Shown: piece after piece, positions 20,062 through 28,771 of the stretch | Layout: every line of letters starts with the position of its first letter | Position numbering within the stretch: position 1 is the stretch's first letter | Made by a program: the position numbers and the translations under genes | Assembly: GCA_013416795.1 (NCBI GenBank) | Contig: RQSC01001375.1 | Span: 1 to 45,718, forward strand | Length of the DNA: 45,718 bases | Origin: Prasinococcaceae sp. CCMP 1430 | Lineage: Eukaryota; Prasinodermophyta; Palmophyllophyceae; Prasinococcales; Prasinococcaceae | Direction: 5' to 3' | The notes under the pieces: generated by a model | The model's database searches: none | Told to the model about the DNA's origin: nothing | What the model saw: the letters and a program-made list of their open reading frames with translations, nothing else

Positions 20062-20150
20062 ATGTGTGAGGCCGCCCTCGCGCCATGCACTAGCTAGACT
20101 ATTGGTGACCATTTGTCGCATCATGATAATATCACGCTCGACCTCGGCAT

Positions 20151-21173
20151 TTACACGCTTTCGGTGAGGCGGCGATACTTGAGCGCGCACGCCTGCTGGT
20201 CGACGTCGTACAGCCCGCGGTCGCACACGTACTCCAGTACGGCAGCGGGCACGGCGTAGCGCGCCGAGCGTCCATTGCCGAGCGCAGCGCGGACCTCCGT
20301 GGAGCTCACATCGGAGCGCGCCCAGTCGTTGACGACGAGCAGCGCCCCCGGCTTGGTCCCAAGGCCGCGCTCGCGCAGGGAGCGCGCTGCCGCGTTCGCG
20401 ACGCCCTCGTCGCCCCGCGTCACGCACACCACACCGTGGTCCTCGCCGAGGATCTCGTGCAGGTGCTCGGGGATCCATACGCCCGGCCGCCCGAACGAGC
20501 TGAGGAGGTCGGCGCCGCACACAAGCACGACTCGCACATCGTCGCCCGCGTTGCGCAGCCGCAGGGCCTCGCGCACGCGCCGCAGCACCGCCAGCGTGCG
20601 CACGTAGGCAGGCTGCTCTGCCTCCCACGCATCGACCATCAGCAGCGGCGAGTCCGCGGCCGCCGCGCGGCACATCGCCACGCGGTGTGCGGCAGGCGCG
20701 AGCGCCTCCTTCCTATAGCCGTCGTTCACCGGCGAAAGGTAAGCGCCGACGACCACAGCGGCGTCAGGGCCGCCCTCGACCGCGTCGCGCGCCGCCTCCA
20801 TCATGCGCAGGTGCGCGGCAGTCGGCGGATTGAACGAGCCGCACGCGAGCAGCACCACCTGCCGCGGAGGCCGGCGCCGCCGCGCCGCGGCCTCGCCGAA
20901 CGGCCATTGCCACGCCGACCCCTTGCCCCCGCCCGCGCCACCTCGTCGCTCGCAGCGCAGCTTGTCAGTTGGCAGCGGCGCCGCCGCCGCCGCTGCCTCC
21001 GCCTTCGTCAGGGCCCGACGCACCGGCGTAGCCGTGCCCGCATCCACGCCTGCCTCCGCCCGCACCGCGCTCGCCCCTGCGGCGGGCGCTTGCCCGTACG
21101 CGGCGGCCATAGCCACCACAGCAGCAGCGGCCACCGGCGCCGCCCTGGCCAGTGCCGGCGCGCGGGCGGCCAT
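20151..21173 (-). CDS. NMNAT: Nicotinamide/nicotinate mononucleotide adenylyltransferase with long N-terminal extension
   Basis: NMNAT joins NMN or NaMN to ATP to make NAD or NaAD, the central step of NAD synthesis. The 340-residue product has a core from about residue 105. It shows CGSFNPPTAAHLRMMEAARD (nucleotidyltransferase TxxH motif), GAYLSPVNDGYRKEAL, RVVLVCGADLLSSFGRPGVW, VVCVTRGDE and the ATP-binding VSSTEVRAAL, followed by YAVPAAVLEYVCDRGLYD. The first ~105 residues are extra: a hydrophobic Ala/Val stretch (residues ~12-27) then an Ala-rich linker, which could be an organelle presequence or a membrane anchor. ATG 21173 is the first methionine in frame. A telomere-like motif lies about 280 bp upstream. 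Eukaryotic NMNAT identity is secure. Localisation is not. Confidence 0.9.
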   Translation of the reverse strand: MAARAPALARAAPVAAAAVVAMAAAYGQAPAAGASAVRAEAGVDAGTATPVRRALTKAEAAAAAAPLPTDKLRCERRGGAGGGKGSAWQWPFGEAAARRRRPPRQVVLLACGSFNPPTAAHLRMMEAARDAVEGGPDAAVVVGAYLSPVNDGYRKEALAPAAHRVAMCRAAAADSPLLMVDAWEAEQPAYVRTLAVLRRVREALRLRNAGDDVRVVLVCGADLLSSFGRPGVWIPEHLHEILGEDHGVVCVTRGDEGVANAAARSLRERGLGTKPGALLVVNDWARSDVSSTEVRAALGNGRSARYAVPAAVLEYVCDRGLYDVDQQACALKYRRLTESV

Positions 21174-21783
21174 GGCGGAGGCGATGCCGCTGCCTCGCAC
21201 GGCGAACGGCCCACGCGCGCGCGAGCACGCCGGCAGCGCGCGCTACGAGGCCCGCGTAGGGAGAGCACGCGCGTGAGTACGCAGGGGCACGAACGAACGG
21301 GCGGGCGTTCGCGCGCGCCTGCGCGTGCGCACGTGCGTGTGTGCGCGCGTGTGCCGCGCGGCGGCGCGCTCGGGGGGCGGGGGGAGGAGCAGCCCGCAGC
21401 GCCGCTGCAGGCCAGGGCGAAGCTGCCGGGTTGGCAGGAAAACGCAAAATAAACCCTACACATTAAACCTTAAACCCGCTACTGGTGTGTCAATGTTCAG
21501 CGACCAAACCCGGCGCGGCGGAGCTCATCGTTGGCGTTCCCCTGACGGCGGATCAAGGTTCCGTCGAGTACGCGCACAAGCATGTGTGCACACACACTGT
21601 ACCTCTGTACCTGGTGCCATCTGAGCTAGCCAGAGCACGATCCAGCGCGCGCGCGCGCGCCCACGCGCGCTGTCTGCATCCGCCGGCCACGGCGCCGCAG
21701 TTGTGGCTACTCACGACCCGGGGCTGCGTGTGTGTGCCAGCTAAATGAGCCTCTCTACTACAGCGCTACTAGGCATCTCAACA
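21174..21783. other. Intergenic region between NMNAT and the giant membrane protein gene
   Basis: No gene recognised. It contains telomere-like motifs at 21451-21477, GC-dinucleotide runs near 21648 and the 3' flank of the giant gene. This is the only place where two well-defined minus-strand genes follow each other. Confidence 0.5.
21451..21477 (-). promoter_or_regulatory. Telomere-like (telo-box) cluster upstream of NMNAT
   Basis: The plus strand shows AAACCCTA at 21451-21458 followed by AAACCTTAAACCC at 21465-21477. The NMNAT coding strand therefore reads GGGTTTAAGGTTT...TAGGGTTT, about 280 bp before its ATG. Confidence 0.4.
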
Positions 21784-24700
21784 CTACTTCGGCACGCAGC
21801 CCTTTTTCTTGCTGAACGAGCACAACTTCTTGGCAGTGCCCTTCTTGCATTGCTTCTTGCCCTTGGCGCGCTTGCACACAACCTTTACCGCCTCCAACAA
21901 CTTCTTGGACGCCTTCTTTCGATCCTTCTTTTTGCTCTTCTTGCTCTTCTCGGCATCCTTGGCTTTCTTGGCCTTCTTGGCCTCCTTGGCCTTCTTCGCC
22001 TTCTTGGCCTTCTTGCTCTTCTTGCTCTTCTTGCTCTTCTTCTTCGGTGCTGGCGTGGGTGTGAGGCGAGGAGAGGGTGGCGGGAGTGTCGGAGGGACGA
22101 GGGGAGGTGCGTCTCTCCCCGGGCAGCTCGGCTGCGTCGGCAGCACCAGGCCGTCGATGTGCACCGGCGGCGGCGCGTCGTTGTACCTGCTCGCCGCCTC
22201 GCACGCAAAGTCGCCGTGGCGCAGCGGCAGCGACAGCCCGTCACGCGCGCCGAGCTCGCACACCTCAGCATCGATTGACAGCCCCGTACGTAGGATGTAA
22301 CAGTCGTTGGCCTCGCAGCCTCCGGGGATATCGTACGCATCGTAGCGGATGAAGACGGTCACCGTGGTGGGCTCGTGTTCGACCCGGGCGAGACGCTCCG
22401 AATTTGCGGAGTGCACGCGCGAGGCGCCCTTGGCGATGTCTTTGCCGGAGGCCCAGCGCGTGTCGTAGTTGCCGTACGTTGACAACGATACACGGGGGCT
22501 GCCAGACGTTGACACAGTCATTCGCGCCTCGGGAATCAGCCTATCCATCGATATGCCCAGATCCACAAAGTCGTATCCGCCCTCGAGGTGAAAGTACGGC
22601 CCAACGTACTGCCCCTCAAAGAGCGGCTCGTTGTGGTGCGTCAGTTCTGGCGCAGGGCTCAGCGAGTCGATCGTCGCCTGGATGTACCTCGGCACAATCT
22701 GGCCATCGCCCTGGCCCCAGCTCACGTTGGCTCCGAAGAGCATCGGGGATTCGCCCTCATTCAATTGGGCGCCCTCCACGCCCTCCGGCACCTGGTGAAG
22801 CTTCACGAGCATCGACTTGTCGTCGTTATCGCCACTCATGTGCACGTCCAGCGACATGTAATCAGCTACCATCATGTAGACCACCTCTATCGCGTCCGAG
22901 TCCCAATAGCCGTCCTGGTGCAGGTTGTCAACCTCTACGCTCAGCGAGTTTTGGCCGTCGACGCCGGGCAGTAGGCAGAAGATGCCGTCCATGCCGCGCG
23001 TCACCGTGGCGCCGCTCGCTAGGGCCATCGAGGAGAAGCTGCCGTCCGCCTTATTGCCACTCTCAGAGTGCACCCATAAATCCATCACCAGCCCATCAGG
23101 GTCCCACGTCGTCGCCATGAGTTGCCAGTCGAACAGCATGTCTTCGCCGACGACGGTGAGGTTGTTGCCCATGGCGTCGTCGCGGCGCAGCCCGCCGAAG
23201 GTGACCCTCGTCGGCGCTCCCTCGTCCACGATGATGTCGCTGGTGATGTCGATGCGCTCGCCCGTGTGGTCGGTCCAAGTCCAAGCCTCGCCAGACTGTC
23301 TGTAGACCACGTTCTTGTCCTCATCTTTGACGACCATGGCCATGGTTCCGTGGTCGTCGCCAAGCGCGCCGTCGGCATGAATGCTCGCCACGAGCGGCAG
23401 ATCCTCGTAGCTCGGCTCATCCTCGCCAAATGAGATAGACAAGGTCGAGGAGGCCGCGAGCAGGCTTGGGTCTGTACGATGTGGCTGGTTGTGAAGTCCA
23501 TCGGCGCGCAGCGCGAGCATGTGCCCAGAGCTCTTCCTTTTGGCACTCTTGCTGTTTCGCCGGAGCGGAGCGGCGAGCAGGTCGTGGACCTCGCCATCCT
23601 TGAATGCATCGGCGTCGTCGTGAAAGGTCGCCGTGAGGGAGCCGCCGTGCGTGGTCGGGCCGGCGTAGCCCGTGCCGGCCATCGCCGCATCAAAGGCGTC
23701 TTTGATCCAGATACGGGCGCTGGCGTCCGCCTTCTCCTCGCCTGCCCTGTCCGCGGGGTCCGACTCGGCTTGGCCGGCGGCGTACAAGACGCGATCGCCC
23801 TCCCACTCGGACTCAAACGCGCCGGCGATGTGCGAGTCGCCTGACGAGGCGTTGCCACTCACCTGTAGTGTAGGCACGCCGTCCACCTCCAACTGGTCGG
23901 TGAAGAGGCCAAAGAGGCCGTGGACCGTCACGCCGTTGTCTGAATCCATCGCATAGCGGCCCATCTCGAAGGTGTACGTGAACAGCGGTTCATCGTCGAG
24001 CTGCATTGCCATAGAGGAGTCCATCATGCCGCAGTCGACGCAGGTGAGCATCTCACTGCCCATGAGCACGCCCATTCTCATTTCCATGGACGGGCGCTGG
24101 CTGCCGTCGAGGTAGACCGCCATGCGCATGTCCATGGAATCGTCGTCGCGCTGGAAAGCCCCTTGCGGCTCAGCAAGTCGCGCGCTGTCCATTACGTTGT
24201 TCGCGCGCAGCTTCTCTTCGCCGTCGTAACTGACCAGGATGTCGGCTTGCATTTCACCGTCACCCATGGCGCCGCGGGTGACGCTACCGAGGCCCACGAA
24301 CAGCGGGGTGCCATCCAGGCGCGCGTCCAGCACGAGGGAGCCCGCCTCTTTGTTGCTTTCCAAGCTGCTGCTGGAGCCCTCCAGCCTCGAGTACAAGGTC
24401 TCCTCGTCGTTGACCCAGAGGTCCATCATCGCGGCCATCGCGTCGTCCGTTCGGGAGGCCACGCCGCCCCAACGTACGTCCGTCTTCTCGGGCGTCGCGC
24501 AAGGACCCTCGTCCCACCAGGATTTGCCGCAGTCATAGTCGTAGTTCTCGATATGCACAGACCACATTGCACTGGCTTCGCTAGCGACAATGGTATTGTT
24601 GTAGCCAAAGTGGAAGCGCTCCTGCCAGCGGCTGTCCGGGAGCACGATGAAGATGTTCGAGCCCGCCTCGTGCGGGCCGTACGCGTGGCCGCCGCCCTGC

Positions 24701-26730
24701 CAAAGTTGCACCCCCATTTCGAACGCTGGGTCCAGGACATCGTCGTAATCCTCGTCGAGGTTCACACGAATCGTCATGTTGACGGCCGCGGCGGAGTCGT
24801 CGGGGCTGAAGCCTTCTGCCACGACCTCAAACTCTTTCTGGCCCTCGATGTGGACCGTCAAGTTGGCGTCCATGTGGCGATCGGCGATCTCGTTAAAAAC
24901 GCGCGCTTCGAAGAGGAGCTCATTGTCGCCCCACTCTGGCTCCTCCTCGTCGACCGTGAGAGATGCGACCATGCTGTAGTCCTCCGGATCCACCAGGGCT
25001 CTCATGTTGGCCTGGTAACCAGCTACGGTGGCTACCGCCAAGTAAGCCCTCTTGCCGTCTTCCGCAATCGACGAGACGCTGTCTAGGCGCATCAGGGTCT
25101 CGTCGCCCTCGGCGGTGTTGTCCTTGACGAAGGCTCCTATCGAAGACTTCTTCTGCTCCTGGGCGCCGAAGTACCCAGCCGTGAGGTCGTGCAGTTCGCC
25201 AAGAAGCGCGCCCATCAGCGATCCTTCTACCAGCTGCGCCACCAGCTCAAACTCTCGCTCGGAAAGTTGCGCAGCGGTACGCTTCCCAGTGAGTTTGCCG
25301 TGGTGCGGATCCTCAGCGGGAGGCTCACTGCAGAGGGCGTCTGAGGCGTAGCCGGCGAACGACACATCGATGGGCCCTTCGTAATCGTCCTCGCGTTCGT
25401 ACGTGTACTCACGCTCGAACCCCCATGCGCCCTCGTCATCGGACGTGTCAGCAGGGGTGGGCGAACGCCAATCGTCGTCCTCATTATCGAACATCTCTGA
25501 CTTGTGGAGCTCGTCCGGCCAAGTCGCCAGGAGTAGCGAACGGCCCGTGTCTGCCGCCGTGCCCGGAGTGGCGCCTCCTTCGGGCGCGATTGGCAGCCCC
25601 CACCGCGCCGCGGCGGTGGCCACAGCGGTGGCCATCGTGGCCACGGGGTTGACGTCGGCGCTGAGCTCGCACAAACTTGCGAGCGTCTTAGCCTTGTCGG
25701 CGCATCCCGCGGACGCCGTCGCGTGCGCCGAGGCAGCAGTGCGCCCTCCGTTCGGGGTCGCGCGCAGCTCGAGCGCCGCGCGCTCCGACGCTAGCTCAAG
25801 CTGTGGCACCGAGGCGCCGCTCGACGTCTCGGCCTCCACTGCGTACGCCAATCGGCCGAACTCGAGGCTGACGACCTCCAGATGCATCGCATCCACGGAG
25901 CGCGGCGGTGGTGGCGGCAGCTCCGCGCGCGCGTCGGCTGAGGTCAAAAAGCCGCTGTCGGCCACCGTGAGGCTGCCGCCGCCGCTCAAACGGCCGGTCG
26001 TGATCGTCGGCGTGTCGAGGCTCACGTCCCGAATGTCGAGAGACCGAAGGCTCATGTCAGAGCCGAGCGCCGAGTCGACCATGCTTTCATACATTGCGTC
26101 CCTTGAGAGCGCATAGCTATGGTGAGTGGCCATGCGCACGGGGGCGCCGTATGGCCCCAGCAGCCGCAGCGCGTGCGTCACGGCGCACTCGGCGAGCACC
26201 GGCGAATCGTGGCTCGCGCTGGTCGCCGCGTCGACCAGCGCCTTGGCGTTTGGCGTGCTCGCGAGCAGCTCGGCGGTGTAGCGTGCCTTCGCACTTGGCA
26301 CAAGTGTGTCCGGCGCAGCCCTTGAGATGCGTCCGACCGCCGAAGCCAGTGGCACGGCCTCCCCGCGCGCACCTTGTGAGGGCGCTTCGCTCAGCGTGCA
26401 CCGAATGCTCTCGACTTCGTACGCCGAGCTGCCGGGAAGCCGCGCATAGTACACGTCGGCGTCCATGCGCAGTCCAACCGAGGTGTTGCCAACCGTCGCG
26501 TGCGAAGATACGAGACGCGCCGAGGCGGTGCGGTAAAGTAGCACCGCGTCGCTGATCGCGAGCGCCACGAGCACAGCCATCAGCGCGCCGACTGTGCAAG
26601 CAGCGCCGCGCCAGCGATGGGCCCTCCAATCGGAAGGACGAGGCGCGGCCTTGGCAGCAGCGCCACCGCAGGCCGCTGCGGGCGTTGCTGCCGCCACCTC
26701 ATGGTCGACCACTTGAACGAGCAACCCCAT
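21784..26730 (-). CDS. Giant type II membrane protein with acidic beta-rich ectodomain and polylysine tail, unknown family
   Basis: I do not recognise a family. The single-exon product has 1,648 residues. Residues 1-42 are cytosolic and end in basic RAHRWRG. One membrane segment follows at ~43-66 (VGALMAVLVALAISDAVLLY), so topology is probably N-in/C-out. Residues ~70-1,460 form a long ectodomain rich in Asp, Glu, Met and Gly, with alternating hydrophobic strands and repeated LDG/DDEPLF/DLWV turns (for example MAVYLDGSQRP, MQLDDEPLFTY, LDARLDGTPLFVG). At least seven N-glycosylation sequons are present (NTS, NLT, NMT, NNT, NAS, NVS types). After a Pro-rich hinge (PTLPPPSPRLTPTPAP) the last ~95 residues are KKSKK/KKAKKAK repeats and a four-cysteine basic end (CKRAKGKKQC ... 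CVPK). An acidic body with a cationic tail suggests a polyampholyte cell-surface or scale/matrix protein. That role is inference. ATG 26730 is the first methionine in frame. Confidence 0.8.
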   Translation of the reverse strand: MGLLVQVVDHEVAAATPAAACGGAAAKAAPRPSDWRAHRWRGAACTVGALMAVLVALAISDAVLLYRTASARLVSSHATVGNTSVGLRMDADVYYARLPGSSAYEVESIRCTLSEAPSQGARGEAVPLASAVGRISRAAPDTLVPSAKARYTAELLASTPNAKALVDAATSASHDSPVLAECAVTHALRLLGPYGAPVRMATHHSYALSRDAMYESMVDSALGSDMSLRSLDIRDVSLDTPTITTGRLSGGGSLTVADSGFLTSADARAELPPPPPRSVDAMHLEVVSLEFGRLAYAVEAETSSGASVPQLELASERAALELRATPNGGRTAASAHATASAGCADKAKTLASLCELSADVNPVATMATAVATAAARWGLPIAPEGGATPGTAADTGRSLLLATWPDELHKSEMFDNEDDDWRSPTPADTSDDEGAWGFEREYTYEREDDYEGPIDVSFAGYASDALCSEPPAEDPHHGKLTGKRTAAQLSEREFELVAQLVEGSLMGALLGELHDLTAGYFGAQEQKKSSIGAFVKDNTAEGDETLMRLDSVSSIAEDGKRAYLAVATVAGYQANMRALVDPEDYSMVASLTVDEEEPEWGDNELLFEARVFNEIADRHMDANLTVHIEGQKEFEVVAEGFSPDDSAAAVNMTIRVNLDEDYDDVLDPAFEMGVQLWQGGGHAYGPHEAGSNIFIVLPDSRWQERFHFGYNNTIVASEASAMWSVHIENYDYDCGKSWWDEGPCATPEKTDVRWGGVASRTDDAMAAMMDLWVNDEETLYSRLEGSSSSLESNKEAGSLVLDARLDGTPLFVGLGSVTRGAMGDGEMQADILVSYDGEEKLRANNVMDSARLAEPQGAFQRDDDSMDMRMAVYLDGSQRPSMEMRMGVLMGSEMLTCVDCGMMDSSMAMQLDDEPLFTYTFEMGRYAMDSDNGVTVHGLFGLFTDQLEVDGVPTLQVSGNASSGDSHIAGAFESEWEGDRVLYAAGQAESDPADRAGEEKADASARIWIKDAFDAAMAGTGYAGPTTHGGSLTATFHDDADAFKDGEVHDLLAAPLRRNSKSAKRKSSGHMLALRADGLHNQPHRTDPSLLAASSTLSISFGEDEPSYEDLPLVASIHADGALGDDHGTMAMVVKDEDKNVVYRQSGEAWTWTDHTGERIDITSDIIVDEGAPTRVTFGGLRRDDAMGNNLTVVGEDMLFDWQLMATTWDPDGLVMDLWVHSESGNKADGSFSSMALASGATVTRGMDGIFCLLPGVDGQNSLSVEVDNLHQDGYWDSDAIEVVYMMVADYMSLDVHMSGDNDDKSMLVKLHQVPEGVEGAQLNEGESPMLFGANVSWGQGDGQIVPRYIQATIDSLSPAPELTHHNEPLFEGQYVGPYFHLEGGYDFVDLGISMDRLIPEARMTVSTSGSPRVSLSTYGNYDTRWASGKDIAKGASRVHSANSERLARVEHEPTTVTVFIRYDAYDIPGGCEANDCYILRTGLSIDAEVCELGARDGLSLPLRHGDFACEAASRYNDAPPPVHIDGLVLPTQPSCPGRDAPPLVPPTLPPPSPRLTPTPAPKKKSKKSKKSKKAKKAKKAKEAKKAKKAKDAEKSKKSKKKDRKKASKKLLEAVKVVCKRAKGKKQCKKGTAKKLCSFSKKKGCVPK
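21930..22050 (-). repeat. Tandem Lys/Ala/Ser coding repeat
   Basis: Short imperfect units (plus strand TTCTTGGCC, TTGCTCTTC) encode KKAKKAKKAKEAKKAKKAKD flanked by KKSKKSKK in the tail of the giant membrane protein. Slippage-prone, so repeat number may vary between alleles. Confidence 0.8.
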
Positions 26731-27152
26731 CGCCGTGCCGCCGCCACGAGCTGCGGCCGCCCGCCCGCGCACTCGCGCAGGCCACCCGCACAGTCAGGCC
26801 GGGCGGCGCGGCTCGCCTGGCGCGCTCGTTCGCGTCCCTCCAACCCCCGCACCCCACCCCCACGCATCCGCCCAAGGGTGGGCCGCTTCGTGGGAGGCTG
26901 CGCGAGTGGCACCGCGCGCCCAGGAAGGTGGGGATAGGTGTGTGTGTGTGGGGGGGGGCGCCCACCACTCGAAGGCGGGCGGGCGAGAGCAGGCGCGGGC
27001 CACTCCACCGCGCGCTTGCCCGCTCGCGCCGCGGGCGGGTGCAGCCCGGGTGGGTAGCTGCAGCAGATTCTGCACGGGAGGCCTGCGGCCACTTTGCGCC
27101 CGGCGCTGGCGAAACCGCGCCCCCGCCCGCGGCTCGGCGCCACTCGCCGCAG
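26731..27152. other. Divergent spacer between giant membrane protein gene and LHC exon
   Basis: GC-rich with a TG/G run at 26938-26957. The first LHC exon with its transit peptide would be expected here, but I could not identify it. In the LHC reading frame stops occur at 26935 and about 27055. Confidence 0.4.
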
Positions 27153-27285
27153 GTCGCCGCAGCTCCCCGGCGACTACGGCTGCGACCCCTTCGGCCTCGC
27201 CAAGGAGGAGAAGAACCTCCTGCGCTACTCCGAGGCAGAGCTCATGCACGCGCGCTGGGCGATGCTCGGCTGGGCCGGCATGATG
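27153..27285 (+). CDS. Light-harvesting chlorophyll-binding protein, orphan exon (helix 1 start)
   Basis: LHC proteins bind chlorophyll and carotenoid in plastid thylakoids. The exon encodes LPGDYGCDPFGLAKEEK, then RYSEAELMHARWAMLGWAGMM, the first transmembrane helix signature (ExxHxRWAMLGxxG) with its chlorophyll-ligand Glu and His. A good donor follows (ATG|GTGCGT, exon end 27285). The acceptor may be at 27152 or at 27162 (both CCGCAG). No transit-peptide exon is found upstream. None of the remaining helices appears in the ~590 bp before the next gene. The only candidate is a weak possible exon at 27416-27471 (starting LPAAGARAESG). So this is a truncated gene, a pseudogene, or a gene collapsed in assembly. 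The pattern resembles LHCB4/5 or LHCA proteins, but too little is present for a class. Confidence 0.75.
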
Positions 27286-27873
27286 GTGCGTGCGGGGGCG
27301 TAGGGGCGCGCGGCGGCGGCGCGTACGGCGGGGCGTACGGCGGCGCGTACGGCGGCCTGCTGTACGCGCAACATGCGTGCATGGGCTCTGTGGCGCACTG
27401 GGTACAGGTCGCCGCAGCTCCCCGCCGCCGGCGCTCGCGCCGAAAGCGGGGGCGGGATTCCTCCGGTGCGCGCGCGCGCGCGCGCGCGCGCGCGCGCGCT
27501 TGCGCTGCGCGCGCTCGGGGAACGGCACCATTCACCTGCATTTTGACCTCTCGAGCCGCAATGAAAAATCACATCCACAGCAGAATGCGAAGCTCTGACC
27601 CCCCTAAGAGGGAGGGTTAAGGTTTTGATGTGATCTCTTGGCGTTGTTTTGGTGTAGGGTTTGTGCTGTGTGGCAGACCGGAGACGCGGTACGAAGCGGG
27701 TGCGGTGGGGGTGCTGGTGAGCGTCACTCGGCGCCGCAGGACTGCCGCGGGGGGCGGGGGAGGGGGGTGGCTGCCGCCGAGAACGGACCGAGCGGGGCGC
27801 GTGGTGGCGCCGAGGCTGACGCTGCGGCCGCCGACACGCGCATGCGGTGGACGCGGGCGCGGGCGCGGGTGCG
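27286..27873. other. Low-complexity spacer downstream of the LHC exon
   Basis: It contains a GGCGTACGGC tandem tract (27324-27358), a GC dinucleotide run (27471-27500), a 19-bp copy of the LHC exon's acceptor region at 27406-27424, and a telomere-like TAGGGTTT at 27655-27662. No continuation of the LHC gene is readable. Confidence 0.5.
27655..27662 (+). promoter_or_regulatory. Telomere-like (telo-box) motif upstream of SWIM gene
   Basis: TAGGGTTT in the coding-strand direction, about 212 bp before ATG 27874. A related GAGGGTTAAGGTTTT lies at about 27611-27625. Confidence 0.4.
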
Positions 27874-28548
27874 ATGAGCGCCATGACAGAGTACGAGCGC
27901 CAGCGAGACGAGATCATCCGCCGCAACCGCGCCAAGCTCGCCGAGCTCGGCATCAAGCTCGCCTCGGAGCGCCTGCGGGCGCTCGCGCCGCCGGCCGCCG
28001 CGCCGAAGCCGAGGGCGGCTGTGGCCGCCGATCGCAAGCGGGCACGCGAGGCAGCCGCGGCCGCCGGCCCGGAGCGCCGCTCGGCGCGCGTGCGGAAGGC
28101 GCGGGGGGAGGTCCTCGAGGGCGAGGAAGCAGAGCTCGTGGAGCTGGAGGAGGATGAGCCGCGCGCTCAGGGCGTCCGCAAGAGTGGTGATAGGGTGGGC
28201 GGGCAGGTAGGCGCATCGCGAGCGGGCCTGTCATGGGAGGAGCGGCTCGCGGAGGTCAAGCTGGACCATTTGATCGACCTGTCTTCCGACGACGCAAAGT
28301 TCGTGATCCTCGGCAGCGCGGGCAAGCACTACGTAGTGACGCTCTCCGACGAGCGCCACACGTGCCAGTGCATGGACTTCCGCACGCGGGGCAAGCAGAG
28401 GCCGTGTAAGCACATTCGAGTGTCGCAGCAAGAGCTGGGGTTGGAGCAGGGTGCGCTGAAGGGCGGCGGCTGGCGTGCCGCCGTCGAGGCGACGCTCAAA
28501 GAGGACCTGGACAGATTGAATGCCGACCAAGAGGCGGTGGCCGCCTGA
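27874..28548 (+). CDS. Small SWIM-type zinc finger protein
   Basis: SWIM domains chelate zinc by a CxC...CxH pattern and mediate DNA or protein contacts. The 224-residue single-exon product starts with TEYERQRDEIIRRNRAKLAELG, a motif seen at the start of several plant and protist nuclear proteins. A basic RSARVRKARGE stretch and an acidic segment (EEAELVELEEDE) follow. The SWIM core is HYVVTLSDERHTCQCMDF then RPCKHIRV, with C-x-C-x12-C-x-H. A short helical tail follows. ATG 27874 is chosen; a second methionine follows three codons later. There is no catalytic domain, so this is an adaptor or DNA-associated protein of unknown function. It converges on the CBL gene 223 bp downstream. Confidence 0.75.
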   Translation: MSAMTEYERQRDEIIRRNRAKLAELGIKLASERLRALAPPAAAPKPRAAVAADRKRAREAAAAAGPERRSARVRKARGEVLEGEEAELVELEEDEPRAQGVRKSGDRVGGQVGASRAGLSWEERLAEVKLDHLIDLSSDDAKFVILGSAGKHYVVTLSDERHTCQCMDFRTRGKQRPCKHIRVSQQELGLEQGALKGGGWRAAVEATLKEDLDRLNADQEAVAA

Positions 28549-28771
28549 CGCAAGCTCGCGCATCGCTGCTGGTGTGAATGCTGTGCTGGCGACTCAGCCC
28601 GTTGGATAATATGTTGTACCCACGAGAGCATGCGCGCGTAGACAATGTGCTCGGCGTGCCGAGAGAGCACGCGTGGCCTTTTGCGTGCGCCGAAACGCGC
28701 CCGCCCGCTGCACTCTCCTCTGGGCCGATCCTCAGTCCGCTTCGGGTCGTTGTCGCACGAGAAGTCGCCTG

